Notes: generated by a model not told the origin, from the sequence alone. A DNA stretch of 64,000 nt from Oopsacas minuta (GCA_024704765.1 JAKMXF010000320.1:124001-188000); one strand, 5' to 3'. Counted from the stretch's first letter, positions 1 to 10,722 are shown. Translations and numbers: made by a program.

Positions 1-642
1 TAGTAAACCTAAAATGTTTTTTATTTATTCATACTTAAAATTACTGAAAATTACCATCTAAAGTAAGATTATCACACTCTTATGTAAAATATGCAAGCAT
101 CAAAATGAAGTTATACAATTAATAGGAGATTTTATCCAATTGTCTCCATTACTAATTTTAAAACTCCGGCACTTTAAGTTCCTTGGGTATACACTTCTTT
201 TCGGTAATCATTTTACCCTAAAAACTGTTATTGGAAAAAATCATTACCATTACGATGGAATGAAAAACAAGAAAATAATATCTGAAGAAGATTCAAATCT
301 ACCACGAAACATGAAAGTCAATTTTGCAGTATACTTGGCTATTCCTTGTTAGTTGACCTCAAACACAAGCATTGGGGGAGTTTAGTACGTATCATTCCTA
401 AATAAGTACATTAGATATATCGTAATATACTTGGCTAAATTATCAGTTTGCTTACTAATGGTATTAGAAACTATAAAAGTACAGTATTGAAGCCATATAC
501 TATCAAATCGCCAACATCTCCTATAACCATATAAGCCCTCTAAACGACCTTTAACATGATTTTACGATCTCGTCCCCCGAGCCCTCCAATTTTCTTGAAA
601 ATACATGCTAGTTAAGAGAAAGCTTACTATAAATGTATAATA
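1..642. other. AT-rich intergenic stretch, no gene seen
   Basis: Only short, low-complexity reading frames are present and none resembles a known family. The one frame of 70 codons (140-352, plus strand) begins with TTG rather than ATG. I see no RNA gene or clear repeat boundary here. Confidence 0.5.
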
Positions 643-1666
643 AAGTAGAACCTCCCAAGCGGGGTATCCGGGAAACACTAACAAAATTCTGCACCCCACT
701 TAGGGAAATACTCCACTTCTGACATTATGTATTTCAGCGTTTTTACACATTTCAATAAGTATAGTTCTAGATTTTATTGATTATTACAGCCATTTTTGAA
801 GGAGCCACACACTGGAGCGAGATTTGAATGCTATTAGAATATAACAGGTCCAATGTTACAAAATATTGCCTTAATGACTTCAAAGAACCTGCCCAATTTG
901 GATGGTTTTAGCACTTCTAATGGCTAGCTAGAAAGGTTCCGAAGCCGCAATAGTATTATAAGTAAAGTTATACAAGGTAAAAGAGCGTCAGCTCCTCTGA
1001 ATGCTGTCGAGGATTTCAAGAAGATATTGTCTACTCTCCTTAACAAACTCCCGATATCCATACAATGGAAAGCTACTGCCAAAGATTGGATGAATTCTAC
1101 TTCTATAATTAAATGCTAGGATTGAGACACAGAAACAGAATGTCTCGCTCTATCTTGATAACTTTTCCGGGCATGAGCGTAGATTTGAATTAGCCAAGGA
1201 ACATTAACGGTTTAATCCATGTCCCTGTTGAACGGTTACTACCGAGTTGTACTTTTCTAGTACAACGTTGATCGAGGGATTGTTAACGCTTTGAAAATTA
1301 GATATCGTAATGAATTTTATCGAAAAACCTCCTATGGATGGTGTAGATATCCTATATGCATGCGTTTGGTTGGTAGGGCATGGTATTCGTTACACAATAC
1401 ATCCATCGTTTCTCTGAGAAAGCTGGTTTCTGCTTTGAATCAGATAATGAAATCATTCCTGATCTATATTCCATGATATTGTGAATCAAGATGAAAAGGA
1501 TATCCTTGATAAAGAAGCTTTGATAGCTGAAGACGCTGAGTTATAGAAATGATTGAGTTGTTCGACGCTAAGGAAGATCAAGTTGAAGGTGCCGTAGAAC
1601 TCAAAATTCCAGCAGTGCACCCCAATACCCTACTTCTGACATACCCCACTTTTGGAGGTTCTACTG
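643..1666 (+). mobile_element. Degenerate Tigger/pogo-type DNA transposon
   Basis: The element is bounded by inverted ends: AAGTAGAACCTCCcAAGcGGGGTAT at the left, and the reverse complement of CAGTAGAACCTCCaAAAgTGGGGTAT at the right. TA dinucleotides flank both ends (641-642 and 1667-1668), as expected for Tc1/mariner/pogo insertion. Inside, about 905-1085 on the plus strand resembles the CENP-B-type helix-turn-helix of Tigger transposases (a GWLxRF-like block whose W is now TAG). About 1400-1470 resembles the C-terminal CFRKAGF-like block. Stops and frameshifts are frequent, so no product is expected. It belongs to a different sequence family from the Tigger copy at 16.4-18.4 kb. Confidence 0.75.
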
Positions 1667-2532
1667 TATGTGATTTAAACGTAGATAGGGATATTTGACT
1701 AGTGATTTATGCTAACTGCTAAGTTGAACAGAAAAATCGTCTCACTATGTGTTCGCTCTTCTGTAATTGAAATATCAAAATATACGTAGAGACTTGCTCT
1801 TAACGGCTATACATGGGTATTTGAGTACGCTGAATCCGAATTTCGCATTTTCAAGTTTATCATATGTAAATTATTGTTGAATTATGAATAGTAAGTAAAC
1901 AATTATCCAAATTTCTAAATATTGTTAGAGACTTTCTCTCAACAGGCATGTGGGGTACAAATTACGCTGGACCCGGTGGCCTAAGAGAAATTACGTCGGC
2001 ACAGGCGGTGATTTGAGATTTTTTACATCTCAGCATAAATAACCTATCAAATATCTCGATCTACGTCTAAATAAAAACTTACAAATTTATAGTTAATCTT
2101 TCTCTCGGAAACAAACGATAATATGTTTTGGCAAGAACTGTGAAAAATAACAGGGAAATTAAAAGGCCGCAAGGGTCGATACTGTAAAATCGAGAATTCA
2201 GGTTATTTAGAAGCCCAGCATTTATATAAATAGACTCAGGTAACCTAGCGGCGTCCAACAAGAAGTAATTCGATAGGGTTTGGATAAGTTTTAGAATGGA
2301 TTGTTGACACATTCCTGAGGCCTTTTGTGTTGCTATGGAAAAAATATCCCCGATAAGGTCATCTGATCGGACTTCAATGATTCAAGTTTGTTCAATTTTT
2401 ACAGTTCCTCTAGTGCTATCTGATGACTATACAAAATTCATCAAAAAATTTGCCCAAAGCGGATTTTGCGGTTTTGAATTCGTAATATAACATAATTCGT
2501 GACCTACGTTATAATAAGGCCTGTTCACTAGT
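1667..2532. other. Intergenic stretch with copies of interspersed repeats
   Basis: About 1800-1935 matches the minisatellite body of the composite repeat described at 37.7, 46.6 and 52.6 kb ('gctgaatccgaatttcgcat' and following). About 1945-2035 shares a 'GTCGGCAyAGGCGGTGATTTGAGA' block with 7705-7730. I see no gene. Confidence 0.5.
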
Positions 2533-2673
2533 GCGATTTTTTGGACCATGGATGTCGTTTAAGTCCATTAAATTTTATTTCAAATAATCATGTATTTGAT
2601 GTTATTCACCCAAATCGTGAACTTAAAAATTGTTCTTAAGCGATTTTGAAGACCATGGATGCATTTAAGTCCT
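2533..2673. repeat. Pair of ~34-bp direct repeats beside the P-type transposase
   Basis: The motif 'gcgatttt..gaccatggatg..tttaagtcc' occurs at 2533-2566 and again at 2640-2673, about 107 bp apart and in the same orientation. It lies just past the 3' end of the P-element-like transposase. Subterminal repeats of this kind are common in P elements and may be transposase binding sites. That role is inferred from position. Confidence 0.5.
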
Positions 2674-2834
2674 TATTTTTACAATAAATGTTATAGTTAG
2701 AGAAAATTAACTAAAATGTGAATCCATGAGAGAAAATATTATTGGGTTTAATACTAAGCATATTTCAAATAGTGAGTGCCTGATAATAGTACAAAATAAT
2801 AAAAGATACGTATATTAAAGTGGTATGTGATAAG

Positions 2835-5055
2835 TTAATTAGGCTTCAATTTCTTTAATTTTCGAGTATTTTCGACACACGGTTTCAATGGTAGCTGGGA
2901 ATTCATGTTCTTAATCTTATTTGATATAAGACAGTTTGAAGTAGCAGTCAATAGTTTAGCTAATACATCCCACATGAGTGTACCACATTCGTCACACATC
3001 ACTCTCCATACTTCAGCTTGTTCATCTTCTATAAGACTTGTTGTTAACTGTATCAGGATACTTCTAGAAGGACCGGTTATAAAGTTATTGAATATGCTTG
3101 GTTGACTCTCGATAGAAGAGAATACTTTCCATAGCGTAATAATTGCGTCTATGACATCACTACTTGGCCATTTTAGTGAGCCTCGGTCGATTATCTGAAT
3201 TAATCGATATTCAGAATCTGAAGGTTCTTCAATTTCCATTTCTTTGTTTTCAGTGAGGAATAAGAGACATGATTGACATTTAGTAGAATGTTTGTAATAG
3301 GCATGCACTGAGTAGCCTGCTATAAAGGAGAGTGATTGGAGTATTTGCTTGTTTAATTCTATCCCTGAATATCCCTGAATCGCCGAGAGATACATCTCCA
3401 AGCTGAAAGACGCATGGGAGTCTTGGTCACAAGAGGATGAGCACGATTCTAAGAAGTTCTTAAGTGATATGCTATCTTCTACAGGCTTTTTCGAAAATAA
3501 TTTGAGTATGCTGGACAACTTTATTCTCCGTTCTGTTTCAAGGACCTGGCAGTAGCTAATGTGGTATTGTGCTCCTGACATCATCCTATACAAGCCAAAA
3601 TGATGCTCAAGTGGATCATTTTGCAAGAACGAAGAAAGGACGTACGAATAGCCACAATTTCCAGTCAGATGGTTTACAATGCACGGGAGTGCAATACAAG
3701 AGTGACGGAAACTTGTAGAGGTTTGAGGACTTAATTTACCTCTTTTGTCAGGCATGACTCGCCAACATTCAGCCCAATCAACTACACGTTGAAGGAACAT
3801 AAATCTGGTATCATTGTAGGTAAGTGGAACTGAAAATTCATCTTTGTGAAGGATACCCTTGTTCGGAGTATTGATGTTGAATAGCTTCCAAACATTACAA
3901 ATAATGGTAATAAAGTCTGCAGTCTGTGAATTTCTAGAAGTGTGGTATCGCGATTGGTAGCTAACGTTTAATGCAGCGGCTGTAGATTCATCAAATATCC
4001 TTAAAGCTAAAGAAACATTTTGTCGTTCTAAAGTGGAAGGCCAACAAGCTTTAAAGGTTAATCTTGGAGCTAATTTAGCAACAGAGTGTTGGTCACCTTT
4101 ATATAATTCGCGAATTTCTTCGAAAACTGCAGTGCTCGCAACTTGTATGTTCTCAAAATCTGGATAAGTGAATGTTTTATTATAATCTATTTGGTTTAGC
4201 CAGTTATTACGTATCAATTTGATTATATGAACGAAGTCAAAAAGCAAAAACAATGGCCGGTTTGAGTCCATAGGGTGAGGAACAATATGCTCTAGAAGTC
4301 GGCTGGGAGAAAATAACTTGAAAATGTTAACGTTCATCGGGTAATTATCAGTACATAAAACGTGTACAGAGAGTCCACATGCTTCAACATCACGAATAAC
4401 ATCTTTGATGATAGGAAAGAGTACCTCAGCAGATGAGCTGGAACAGGGCAGTAAACGGACAATACTGGACCATCGTTTGGACAAACTTGATATCATGAAG
4501 GCAAAAACGGTTTTTGCAGGATCAGTAGGATTCAAAGAAGATCCAATTATCTTACCTCCTTTTGTATGTAAATGTGGATTTTACATGAATTTCATCCATC
4601 TGAATCACTACATTTCGTTCCCATTTGTTAAACTGAGTGACTGATTGTTTGAGATAGTTGGTAAACTCAGAATCCAAACCAAAATTGGAATATAAGCGCT
4701 TTAGAGTAGAAAGGTGCGGCAATGATAGACAGTCCAGGGATTGAAGATATCTATAACAAACTGGCGAGATAAGCTGGCATTTGAGGGACAAGACAAGAGT
4801 TTCGATGTTGTATCGCCTCATAGTTTTCGCGATCAAAGCGTTATCCAATTGGCATAGAATAAACTGAAGACTTGATAATAGAGGCTGTTGGTTTCCAGAT
4901 TCTTCTCCAGTTGAAAGGGAGTCTATAGCTTTACGAATGCTTCCGGTTGCTTCTCTGACATGGTGTTGGAATGTTTCAGGAGAATTAGTAGGGGCAGAAT
5001 GGTTTTCAATTTCTTTAAGCAAATCGTTAAGTTGACGAATATCATTTATCTGAGT
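2835..5055 (-). pseudogene. P-element/THAP9-type transposase, frameshifted
   Basis: Two minus-strand frames abut: 5022-4552 (156 codons) and 4535-2835 (566 codons). The upstream frame ends just after a QMDEIHVK block, which fits the first catalytic Asp of the RNase-H-like fold in P/THAP9 transposases. The downstream frame carries an AKTVFAFMISSL block and an LFDFVHIIKLIRNNWL block, both typical of the family, and runs on through the insertion-domain region. The frames are joined by a +1 shift in a T run at 4560-4563 (an A run in the coding sense). If that is ignored, family sequence continues without a gap, so this is a frameshift rather than an intron, although GTAAGA happens to follow it. 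The 566-codon frame starts with TTG, so it has no start of its own. No THAP zinc finger (C2CH) is seen upstream. A pyrimidine-rich CACTCAG at about 5055 could be an acceptor for a missing 5' exon. Confidence 0.82.
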
Positions 5056-5207
5056 GAGAAAGAGGAATGCGTATACCTTCGTAGAAACCCATAGTATGTA
5101 ATGTTTCGGTAATAGTTAACGAGCATCTAATTGTAATCAAACTGTTATTCGTTGTAGAAGGTTTGAGTAAATTAAAGGAATTATCATCAGATGCGACAAT
5201 TCCATAA

Positions 5208-5270
5208 TTGCATACCATAAATCCTTTCCTGATAACGAACAAACAATCATTGTGATTTTAATAATATAGA
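5208..5270 (-). repeat. 5'-end fragment of the composite rolling-circle-like repeat
   Basis: Read on the minus strand from 5270, the sequence begins TCTATATTATTAAAATCACAA, then TTGTTTG, then AGGAAAGGATTTATGGTATG. The same end starts the longer copies at 37699 and 46631 (plus) and 52854 (minus). Only the end is present here, without the minisatellite or hairpins. Confidence 0.6.
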
Positions 5271-5289
5271 TTATGTAATTAATTAAAAA

Positions 5290-5455
5290 CAGTGGAACCT
5301 CGTTAATACAAATACTGTTAATACGAATTTCCGAATAAGACGAAAATATTTACACATAATCAGGTCCCTACAATATATATTCAATTGGTATTACTCCGAA
5401 TAAGGCAAACATCTTTTGACCGTCCGTACGTGTTGGTATTAACTAGGTTCCACTG
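5290..5455. mobile_element. 166-bp MITE with CAGTGGAACC ends
   Basis: The left end CAGTGGAACCTCGTTAATAC is mirrored at the right by GGTATTAACTAGGTTCCACTG. There is no coding capacity. The terminal CAGTGGAAC is the same class of end as the other Tigger-like elements in the window, so a pogo/Tigger transposase may have mobilised it in trans. Confidence 0.7.
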
Positions 5456-5892
5456 TGCGTATATAAATGTTCTATAGGTCACCAAAAAATACTTGGATAA
5501 CATGAGTTATGTAAGTCAGTACGGGCATTGAATATGGTATATTAACTGTGGGTGTATGTTTTGATCCTATGTAGGGTCAGAAATAGTTAATTTCTCTGTG
5601 ATAAAATATTGAAATTTATTTCTCTTTGCTACAAATTTAAATAACCTTAATTTGCATTATTAGTACAGATTTTAAAAGGTGTAAAAGAGATAACTGTGAG
5701 TGTCTATGGAAACTAAACAGACGAATAAATAGGTGTGTTGCCTGTAGATCTGCTGCTTATCATTGAAATATTCTTGAGACTTCTTGATATATAACTAGTA
5801 CATCTTCTCCAGTAATGTCACCACTTCCTCAGTTCTGTAATATAACATCTGACTACGTATATATTTTAATATTAGGTTTGTTATGCGGAATG
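5456..5892. other. Intergenic, no gene seen
   Basis: AT-rich sequence between the MITE and the 3' end of the NHL-like gene. It probably includes the 3' untranslated region of that gene. No further structure is recognised. Confidence 0.4.
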
Positions 5893-7077
5893 TTAAATAG
5901 AAGAAAATTGGTCTAAATATTTGCTAAACAATATAAAAGGTTCTAAAACAGAAATACAGTAGCTGGAGTAATTCGTTCTGTTAAATTTATAATTTTCAGC
6001 GTAGTCGATTGTGTGAATTAATTGTCCTCTCTGATTGTAAATCTTAATTCTCTTCTCCTGGTTGTGGCTAAATAGAATATTTCCTGACAAATCAATGACA
6101 AAACTGAATAAGTCTATTTCAGGACATAACACATTAAACACTCTTAAACAAATACCATCTGTATCAAACACTTGCAATGGATAACCAGCTCCATAGAATA
6201 GCACGTATACTTCTTCTTTACAAATATGTATGTCTCGAATATTTGGACTCTTTTTAATGCGATGCGAAATTCTCAATTCAACTTCTCTCTGCTTCAAGAT
6301 ATTGTTACTATATACACAAAATGATATTATTTTACCAATTAATAAATCGCCTCTCGAAGTTAACGCTAATCCAAAATATTTATCTTCTCCTCCTATCGCT
6401 CCTGACCGGGCAACTATTTCTCCAGTAGTACGACTATATTTTAACAGTTCCGGGTTCATATAGAACCAGTTTTGCTTCAAAACATAAAAGTGTAAGCTGT
6501 CTATACAAATGTAAGTTATTCGTCCCAAATTTTGAAAAGAATTTACAATTTTATTCGTGATTATATCCTTCTCATAGACTGCATTATTGCGAGCGAAAAA
6601 AACAGTTAGAGCTAAGGGATCAGAAGCTATACAGCTGACTGGTGAGTTATGAGACAAATCATTTTCATTTTCCAAATTCAATACCAGTACATCTCTGTAC
6701 ATAGCATACGGATTCATTATACACCTCATCTTACCAACATTAATAATACTGTCTTGCCATTTAACATGTATGTTACTTGGTAATGTGTATTTCTTGATTC
6801 GATACAGATCCCTCTTAAGCGAACGAAAATTCTTCATTAGGAACCCTTGATACTTTTCTAGATACATATCCAGCTCATAATTTAGATATTCTATCACTCC
6901 ACTCGCCTCACTTGCTATAATATCTTCTTCTAACAAAATATAATCAATTTCGACTAGACTCAGTTCTATTAACATATTCACATTATTCTGTAAGCTAGTA
7001 ACGTTAATATAAGAACCCACTAACCGTCTGATAATCTCTTCTTTACAGATTTGTATTTCACTCTTAAACTTGTCCAT
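5893..7077 (-). CDS. NHL/beta-propeller-like protein with helical N-terminus
   Basis: A single exon encodes 394 residues, with ATG at 7075-7077. Residues 1 to about 100 are charged and helical, with Leu/Ile spacing that suggests a coiled coil. Residues about 150-385 show repeated strand-turn-strand units ending in blocks such as 'PLQVFDTDGICLRVF' and 'KRIKIYNQRGQLIHTI', which are typical of NHL-type propeller blades. The layout recalls TRIM/NHL proteins, but I see no RING or B-box cysteines. NHL propellers usually bind RNA or protein. The substrate here is unknown, and no enzymatic motif is visible. The gene lies head-to-tail with ZRSR2, about 0.9 kb apart. It may belong to an expanded lineage-specific family, as may the coiled-coil gene at 44.6 kb. 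Confidence is good that it is a gene and moderate that it is a propeller. Confidence 0.75.
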   Translation of the reverse strand: MDKFKSEIQICKEEIIRRLVGSYINVTSLQNNVNMLIELSLVEIDYILLEEDIIASEASGVIEYLNYELDMYLEKYQGFLMKNFRSLKRDLYRIKKYTLPSNIHVKWQDSIINVGKMRCIMNPYAMYRDVLVLNLENENDLSHNSPVSCIASDPLALTVFFARNNAVYEKDIITNKIVNSFQNLGRITYICIDSLHFYVLKQNWFYMNPELLKYSRTTGEIVARSGAIGGEDKYFGLALTSRGDLLIGKIISFCVYSNNILKQREVELRISHRIKKSPNIRDIHICKEEVYVLFYGAGYPLQVFDTDGICLRVFNVLCPEIDLFSFVIDLSGNILFSHNQEKRIKIYNQRGQLIHTIDYAENYKFNRTNYSSYCISVLEPFILFSKYLDQFSSI

Positions 7078-7180
7078 CTTCTAAGTATGATAGTTGGAAA
7101 TTGAAAAATAAGCTTTAGGAAATTCTACCTTACTACAAGTTATCAAATTTATCTTAATAATATGGATAAAGAAATCTTAT

Positions 7181-7343
7181 ATGTAGACTCTGCAAAGTTA
7201 ATCGGGTTACTTGGCCAGAACAAAACCATACAAATAGACTTAAAAGACTCCGGTTAGCGGTTAATCGAGCCAACACCCTTATTCAGCTTAACCGGCTCAA
7301 AACGGCCTGGCCCCGATGTGACCCTATTAAGCGGAGTCTACTA
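7181..7343. mobile_element. ~163-bp MITE, same family as the copy at 16543-16701
   Basis: The sequence TAGACTCtGCaaAgTTAATCGGGTtAC, followed by CTTGGCCAGAACAAAACCATA, matches the copy nested in the Tigger element. The right end GACCCTATTAAGCGGAGTCTACTA mirrors the left end. TA flanks the right side. Non-coding and more diverged than the second copy. Confidence 0.65.
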
Positions 7344-7950
7344 TATATTGTAAGAAATAGAAAATATTTGAAATAAGTCACTGTTTCATCTGTCCGGTTA
7401 CCGGGATTACCGGAATATTAGATATTAGTCAACAGGTTCCCAATAGTTTACATTCTCATATTGACAAAGACCCAAAACCCAAAACCCGAAGACAAAATAA
7501 TCCAAATAATTTGGATAACACAAATTACACAGATTATTACTGTGCTGACAATAATATATACTTGTAGACTTGTAGTATAGTGGTTCAGTACTAAAATGGT
7601 TGACTTTCTTAGTAAGTTTATACGTATGTGTTCACTCTCCTGTTCACACCTTTAGACGGATATATAAGGGAATCAATGCTGAACGGGTGCCTATAGGAAA
7701 ATATGTCGGCATAGGCGGTGATTTGAGAAATTTGAAGACAATAAACCTGGTGTAATCAAAAGATTTGGGCTGTACAGTGTACACTTATAAATTGTGAAGT
7801 ATAGGTCACGGATAATCATCGAACACAGAATTTGACGAATTTTAAAGTTTTAAGCATATCCATACGACCAAATATTTCAAGGAATTTAGAGTAGAGGAAC
7901 AGAGCGTGGATCAGATTAAGATCATAAAATTCTGATACCATGATAAGTTA
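7344..7950. other. Intergenic, repeat-derived, no gene seen
   Basis: About 7620-7735 resembles blocks near 1740-1770 and 1985-2010 ('CTCCTGTTCACACC', 'GGCATAGGCGGTGATTTGAGA'), which marks another old interspersed repeat. No open frame of note. Confidence 0.4.
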
Positions 7951-8886
7951 TTACTTTGGTCGTTTAAAAACATGCCAGAAATTACAGTATTTTCCTCTGC
8001 TACATCTCTTCCTACTCCATTTAGTAAGATTATTACCATACACAACCTGACAGATAGCTCTATCAAAATCTTCTAAACAGCTATACTCACACTGAACTAG
8101 CCTACGGTTATACCAGCGTGCATTCAGAGCCTCTCTACACTTTACAGCATTTTCTGTTCTCTCAAACAGTACGATAACATTCCCTCTGAGATGTGAGGAA
8201 TAATTAGCACAGACTTCAAACCTCAATACTCTTCCAGACTTGCTAACCTCTAGATAAACATCTTTGTAAAATGCTAAGTAGCACTGATAGAGGTCCCAGT
8301 CATCAATCTCCAATTCTACATCTTGTTCCCTTCCATCTACCATGCTCCCGCTAATTCCTATCTCTGTGAACAAGTGAGGGAACACTAGTGTCCTGGATAC
8401 CCGAGGGTAATAATGGTATTTGTCACATCTATCTCCGAATTGACATGCACCAGTCTTTGAGAAGAAGCTACACAGAGTGTCTGTATCAGGTGCGAAGGGG
8501 AGGTGTGTCATAAAGGGCATAATATGGTTATCTTTAATAAGACTAATGCTGCTCTTGCCCTTATAACTCTCTTTGACTACAGGAATAGAGCTAGTGATTA
8601 TTTCCTTATTAGTTTTCAGTCTGGATATGGTCTCTCTTTCCCTGGCAACCCAAGAAAACTCCTGGAATGTCCTTTCTTCTTCGTTCAATACATCTAGTCT
8701 GTTTTCGAGATGATTTACTGTTTCACTAATCTTAGCTACTTCTAAAGCTAAATTATATCTATTCTTAGCTAGTTGTTGTCTCATAACTCTTCTCTTCTCT
8801 TTCTTGAAAAGTTGTCTCCTCATCTTGTGCGTCATAGAGAGATAATCAATTCCTCTCTCTCTTAGGAGAGATTTTATGTCTGACAT
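7951..8886 (-). CDS. ZRSR2: U2AF35-related protein (ZRSR2/URP-like)
   Basis: A single exon encodes 311 residues, with ATG at 8884-8886. The first ~100 residues are basic and helical and include the QEFSWVARE block shared with ZRSR proteins. A CCCH zinc finger follows (C139, C148, C154, H158; 'SKTGACQFGDRC'), then an atypical RRM of the UHM type (about 165-270; 'HLRGNVIVLFE', 'RWYNRRLVQCEY'). A second CCCH finger follows (C279, C295, C301, H305; 'CSRGKYCNFWHVF'). In animals this protein recognises the 3' splice site, chiefly of U12-type introns, and pairs with U2AF65-like factors in the nucleus. It stops six residues after the last zinc ligand, so the RS-rich tail of vertebrate ZRSR2 is missing. 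Family assignment is firm. Orthology to ZRSR2 rather than U2AF1 rests on the QEFSW block and the finger spacing. Confidence 0.92.
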   Translation of the reverse strand: MSDIKSLLRERGIDYLSMTHKMRRQLFKKEKRRVMRQQLAKNRYNLALEVAKISETVNHLENRLDVLNEEERTFQEFSWVARERETISRLKTNKEIITSSIPVVKESYKGKSSISLIKDNHIMPFMTHLPFAPDTDTLCSFFSKTGACQFGDRCDKYHYYPRVSRTLVFPHLFTEIGISGSMVDGREQDVELEIDDWDLYQCYLAFYKDVYLEVSKSGRVLRFEVCANYSSHLRGNVIVLFERTENAVKCREALNARWYNRRLVQCEYSCLEDFDRAICQVVYGNNLTKWSRKRCSRGKYCNFWHVFKRPK

Positions 8887-8988
8887 CTCTAAATTACTAT
8901 TCCATTATTTCAGAGTTCCTAGTCGAGAAGACGAGTGTGATGTTGGCTTAGTATTTAACTGAGCACACTTGAAATCAATTGTTAATAC

Positions 8989-9128
8989 ACTTCCTGTCAT
9001 CTGATCTTCCCAATTTATTGGTATTATCCGAAACAGCAGACAAGGTTTCATCACATGTGAAAAATATCTGAAAATATAACTTTTTCACAAATCTTATCAT
9101 ACTTTTAGTAAATCAGATGACGGGAAGT
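8989..9128. mobile_element. ~140-bp inverted-repeat element (MITE-like)
   Basis: ACTTCCTGTCATCTGAT at 8989-9005 is the near-perfect reverse complement (16 of 17) of ATCAGATGACGGGAAGT at 9112-9128. The AT-rich interior has no coding potential. It sits between ZRSR2 and RPS10 and could also act as a hairpin. I cannot identify a superfamily. Confidence 0.5.
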
Positions 9129-9432
9129 TTATCAAATAAAGATTTAAAGATTTAAAGTAGCTCCAAAATGTAATTTTTTTTAAATTGTGGAAAAAAGTTT
9201 TCAAATAAATGTTTACACATAATGAAACCTCAGTGGTTGCTTTCGAATAATACTAAATTTGGGTACCTCGGATGGCAGGAAGTGTGGGAAAAATGGATTT
9301 CAAGTCAATATTCGGTTACAACCTTGAATTTAACCTAATATTATTCCATATTTGAAATCTAAGAAACAACAATTATCCTATTAGTCAACTAGTTATTATA
9401 GAGATATGAGTAATAGTTCTAAGTCAAATAGA

Positions 9433-9939
9433 TTACTTATTGAAGCTCCCCCCGTAGGGACCTGCTCCTCTTCCCATTCCGTGAAATTCCGGTTGGAAAC
9501 CATCACCTCCGACTCCTCCGGGCTTCGGTACATCCCCCCAAGCCCCATCTGTACTATCCTGAGTCTTCCTGTAGGCGTCCCTGTCCTCGTCACGAGGTCC
9601 AGATCCTGAAGGACCAAATCCAGGTTTACCACGGGGTAAAGCTGTCCTGGTGAAGGCAGGCCTCTTGAGGGTAGCGGGTACCACGTCTGAAGGCAGATGG
9701 AGATAATCCCTGAGGTACTGGATACCATCGTTAGTTAGGCGCCAATAGAAATGCTGCCAAGCGAACTTCTCTGTTACGTAACCACGACTCTTGAGAGACT
9801 GTAGAGCCTTGAGGACGTATAGGTTAGGAACCTTAATGTGAGGGTTTTCACTCATAGTACAGTCCTTCTTTGCTACGAGCACACCTTCTGTGAAGAGATA
9901 CTCATAAATCTTCTTGCGATCTTTCTTTGGCATCAACAT
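9433..9939 (-). CDS. RPS10: Small-subunit ribosomal protein eS10
   Basis: The intronless gene encodes 168 residues, starting [16 protein letters not shown] (ATG at 9937-9939). The winged-helix Plectin/S10 domain covers residues 1 to about 100, with the family blocks '[20 protein letters not shown]' and '[12 protein letters not shown]'. The tail is rich in Arg, Gly and Pro ('[10 protein letters not shown]', 'GGAGPYGG'), as in other animals. eS10 sits in the beak of the 40S head. Length and both ends match the family. Many ribosomal protein genes of animals have introns, so an uninterrupted copy could be a retrocopy. However, it is fully intact and I see no poly-A tract marking retroposition. 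Confidence 0.96.
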   Translation of the reverse strand: MLMPKKDRKKIYEYLFTEGVLVAKKDCTMSENPHIKVPNLYVLKALQSLKSRGYVTEKFAWQHFYWRLTNDGIQYLRDYLHLPSDVVPATLKRPAFTRTALPRGKPGFGPSGSGPRDEDRDAYRKTQDSTDGAWGDVPKPGGVGGDGFQPEFHGMGRGAGPYGGSFNK

Positions 9940-9983
9940 CTTAGATAGCTGTATTACTTATTGCTTTAATTAATAAACAAATA

Positions 9984-10125
9984 CAGTCAACATACGGTAT
10001 CTCGAATGCCGGTTAACTCGAACGAATATTCACGTTGTACTCTTAGTACTTATCGGATCCATTAACTCGAACATTCGATTTTTTGAACAGATTCAGTCAG
10101 AGTTCGAGTTACCGGATGTTAGCTG
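9984..10125. mobile_element. 142-bp palindromic MITE with CAGTCAACAT ends
   Basis: The left end CAGTCAACATaCGGTAtCTCGAA is mirrored by TTCGAGTTACCGGATGTTAGCTG at the right. TA dinucleotides flank both sides (9982-9983 and 10126-10127). Non-coding. A second complete copy lies at 10639-10722, and an isolated right end ('CTCGAATTACCGATGTTGACTG') is at about 10288-10309. Confidence 0.75.
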
Positions 10126-10638
10126 TATAGTAATTAACAATATAAATTTTGATAATTTGGATTTGAATGTTTATTATTATTATTGCATCTTTGAAAAGAT
10201 CACTAAATACGGAATAAAATTAAAATTTTCAGTTGTTAATCATTGAAAAAAGTGTCGCATTCGAACTGATTTGGACTTACCCTGAGGCTCGAATTACCGA
10301 TGTTGACTGTATTGGTAAGATTTTTAATAGCACTTTTATATGAAATTTAATAAGATAACTGGGATTGGAGTGGATATATTGATATGTTTCTGATTGAGAC
10401 CATATTCTGATACTAAGTATCTATAATCATTGTTTCCCACAGTATATCATAATTGGGATTGATCACTACTCTGATGCATATATTGTATTAAGTTCTCATA
10501 TTGCTACACATTCGTAGCGCATCTAGATTGCAAAGCTCGTTATTAAACGGCTTAATGAAGTGCTTTACTAGAAACACTGTTTGCAATTATGGATATTAGT
10601 CGAAGAATGCTTAATTGTGTAACGAAAATATAGATCTA
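10126..10638. other. Non-coding, includes a lone MITE end
   Basis: The only recognisable item is the right terminus of the CAGTCAACAT family ending at 10309, followed by TA. Its left partner is not evident. The rest is AT-rich with no gene. Confidence 0.4.
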
Positions 10639-10722
10639 CAGTTAAAATCCGGTAACTCGAACTCTCAGGGAAATCAATATCTGGTCGAGATAACGAATGC
10701 TCGAGTTACCGGTTGTTGACTG
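10639..10722. mobile_element. 84-bp MITE, CAGTCAACAT family
   Basis: The sequence is CAGTTAAAATCCGGTAACTCGAA ... CTCGAGTTACCGGTTGTTGACTG, flanked by TA at 10637-10638 and 10723-10724. It is a shorter version of the element at 9984-10125, close to the minimum of two terminal repeats. Confidence 0.75.

Noticed and set aside
4535-4560. GTAAGA just after the P-type transposase frame break, looking like a 5' splice site
   Set aside because: Homologous residues continue immediately in the shifted frame (KIIGSSLNPTDPAKTV), so a single-base frameshift explains the break better than an intron.
5042-5242. A 66-codon minus frame upstream of the P-type transposase
   Set aside because: Its start lies in the composite-repeat end at 5208-5270, and it matches no THAP domain. 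It could be part of a 5' exon but cannot be supported.
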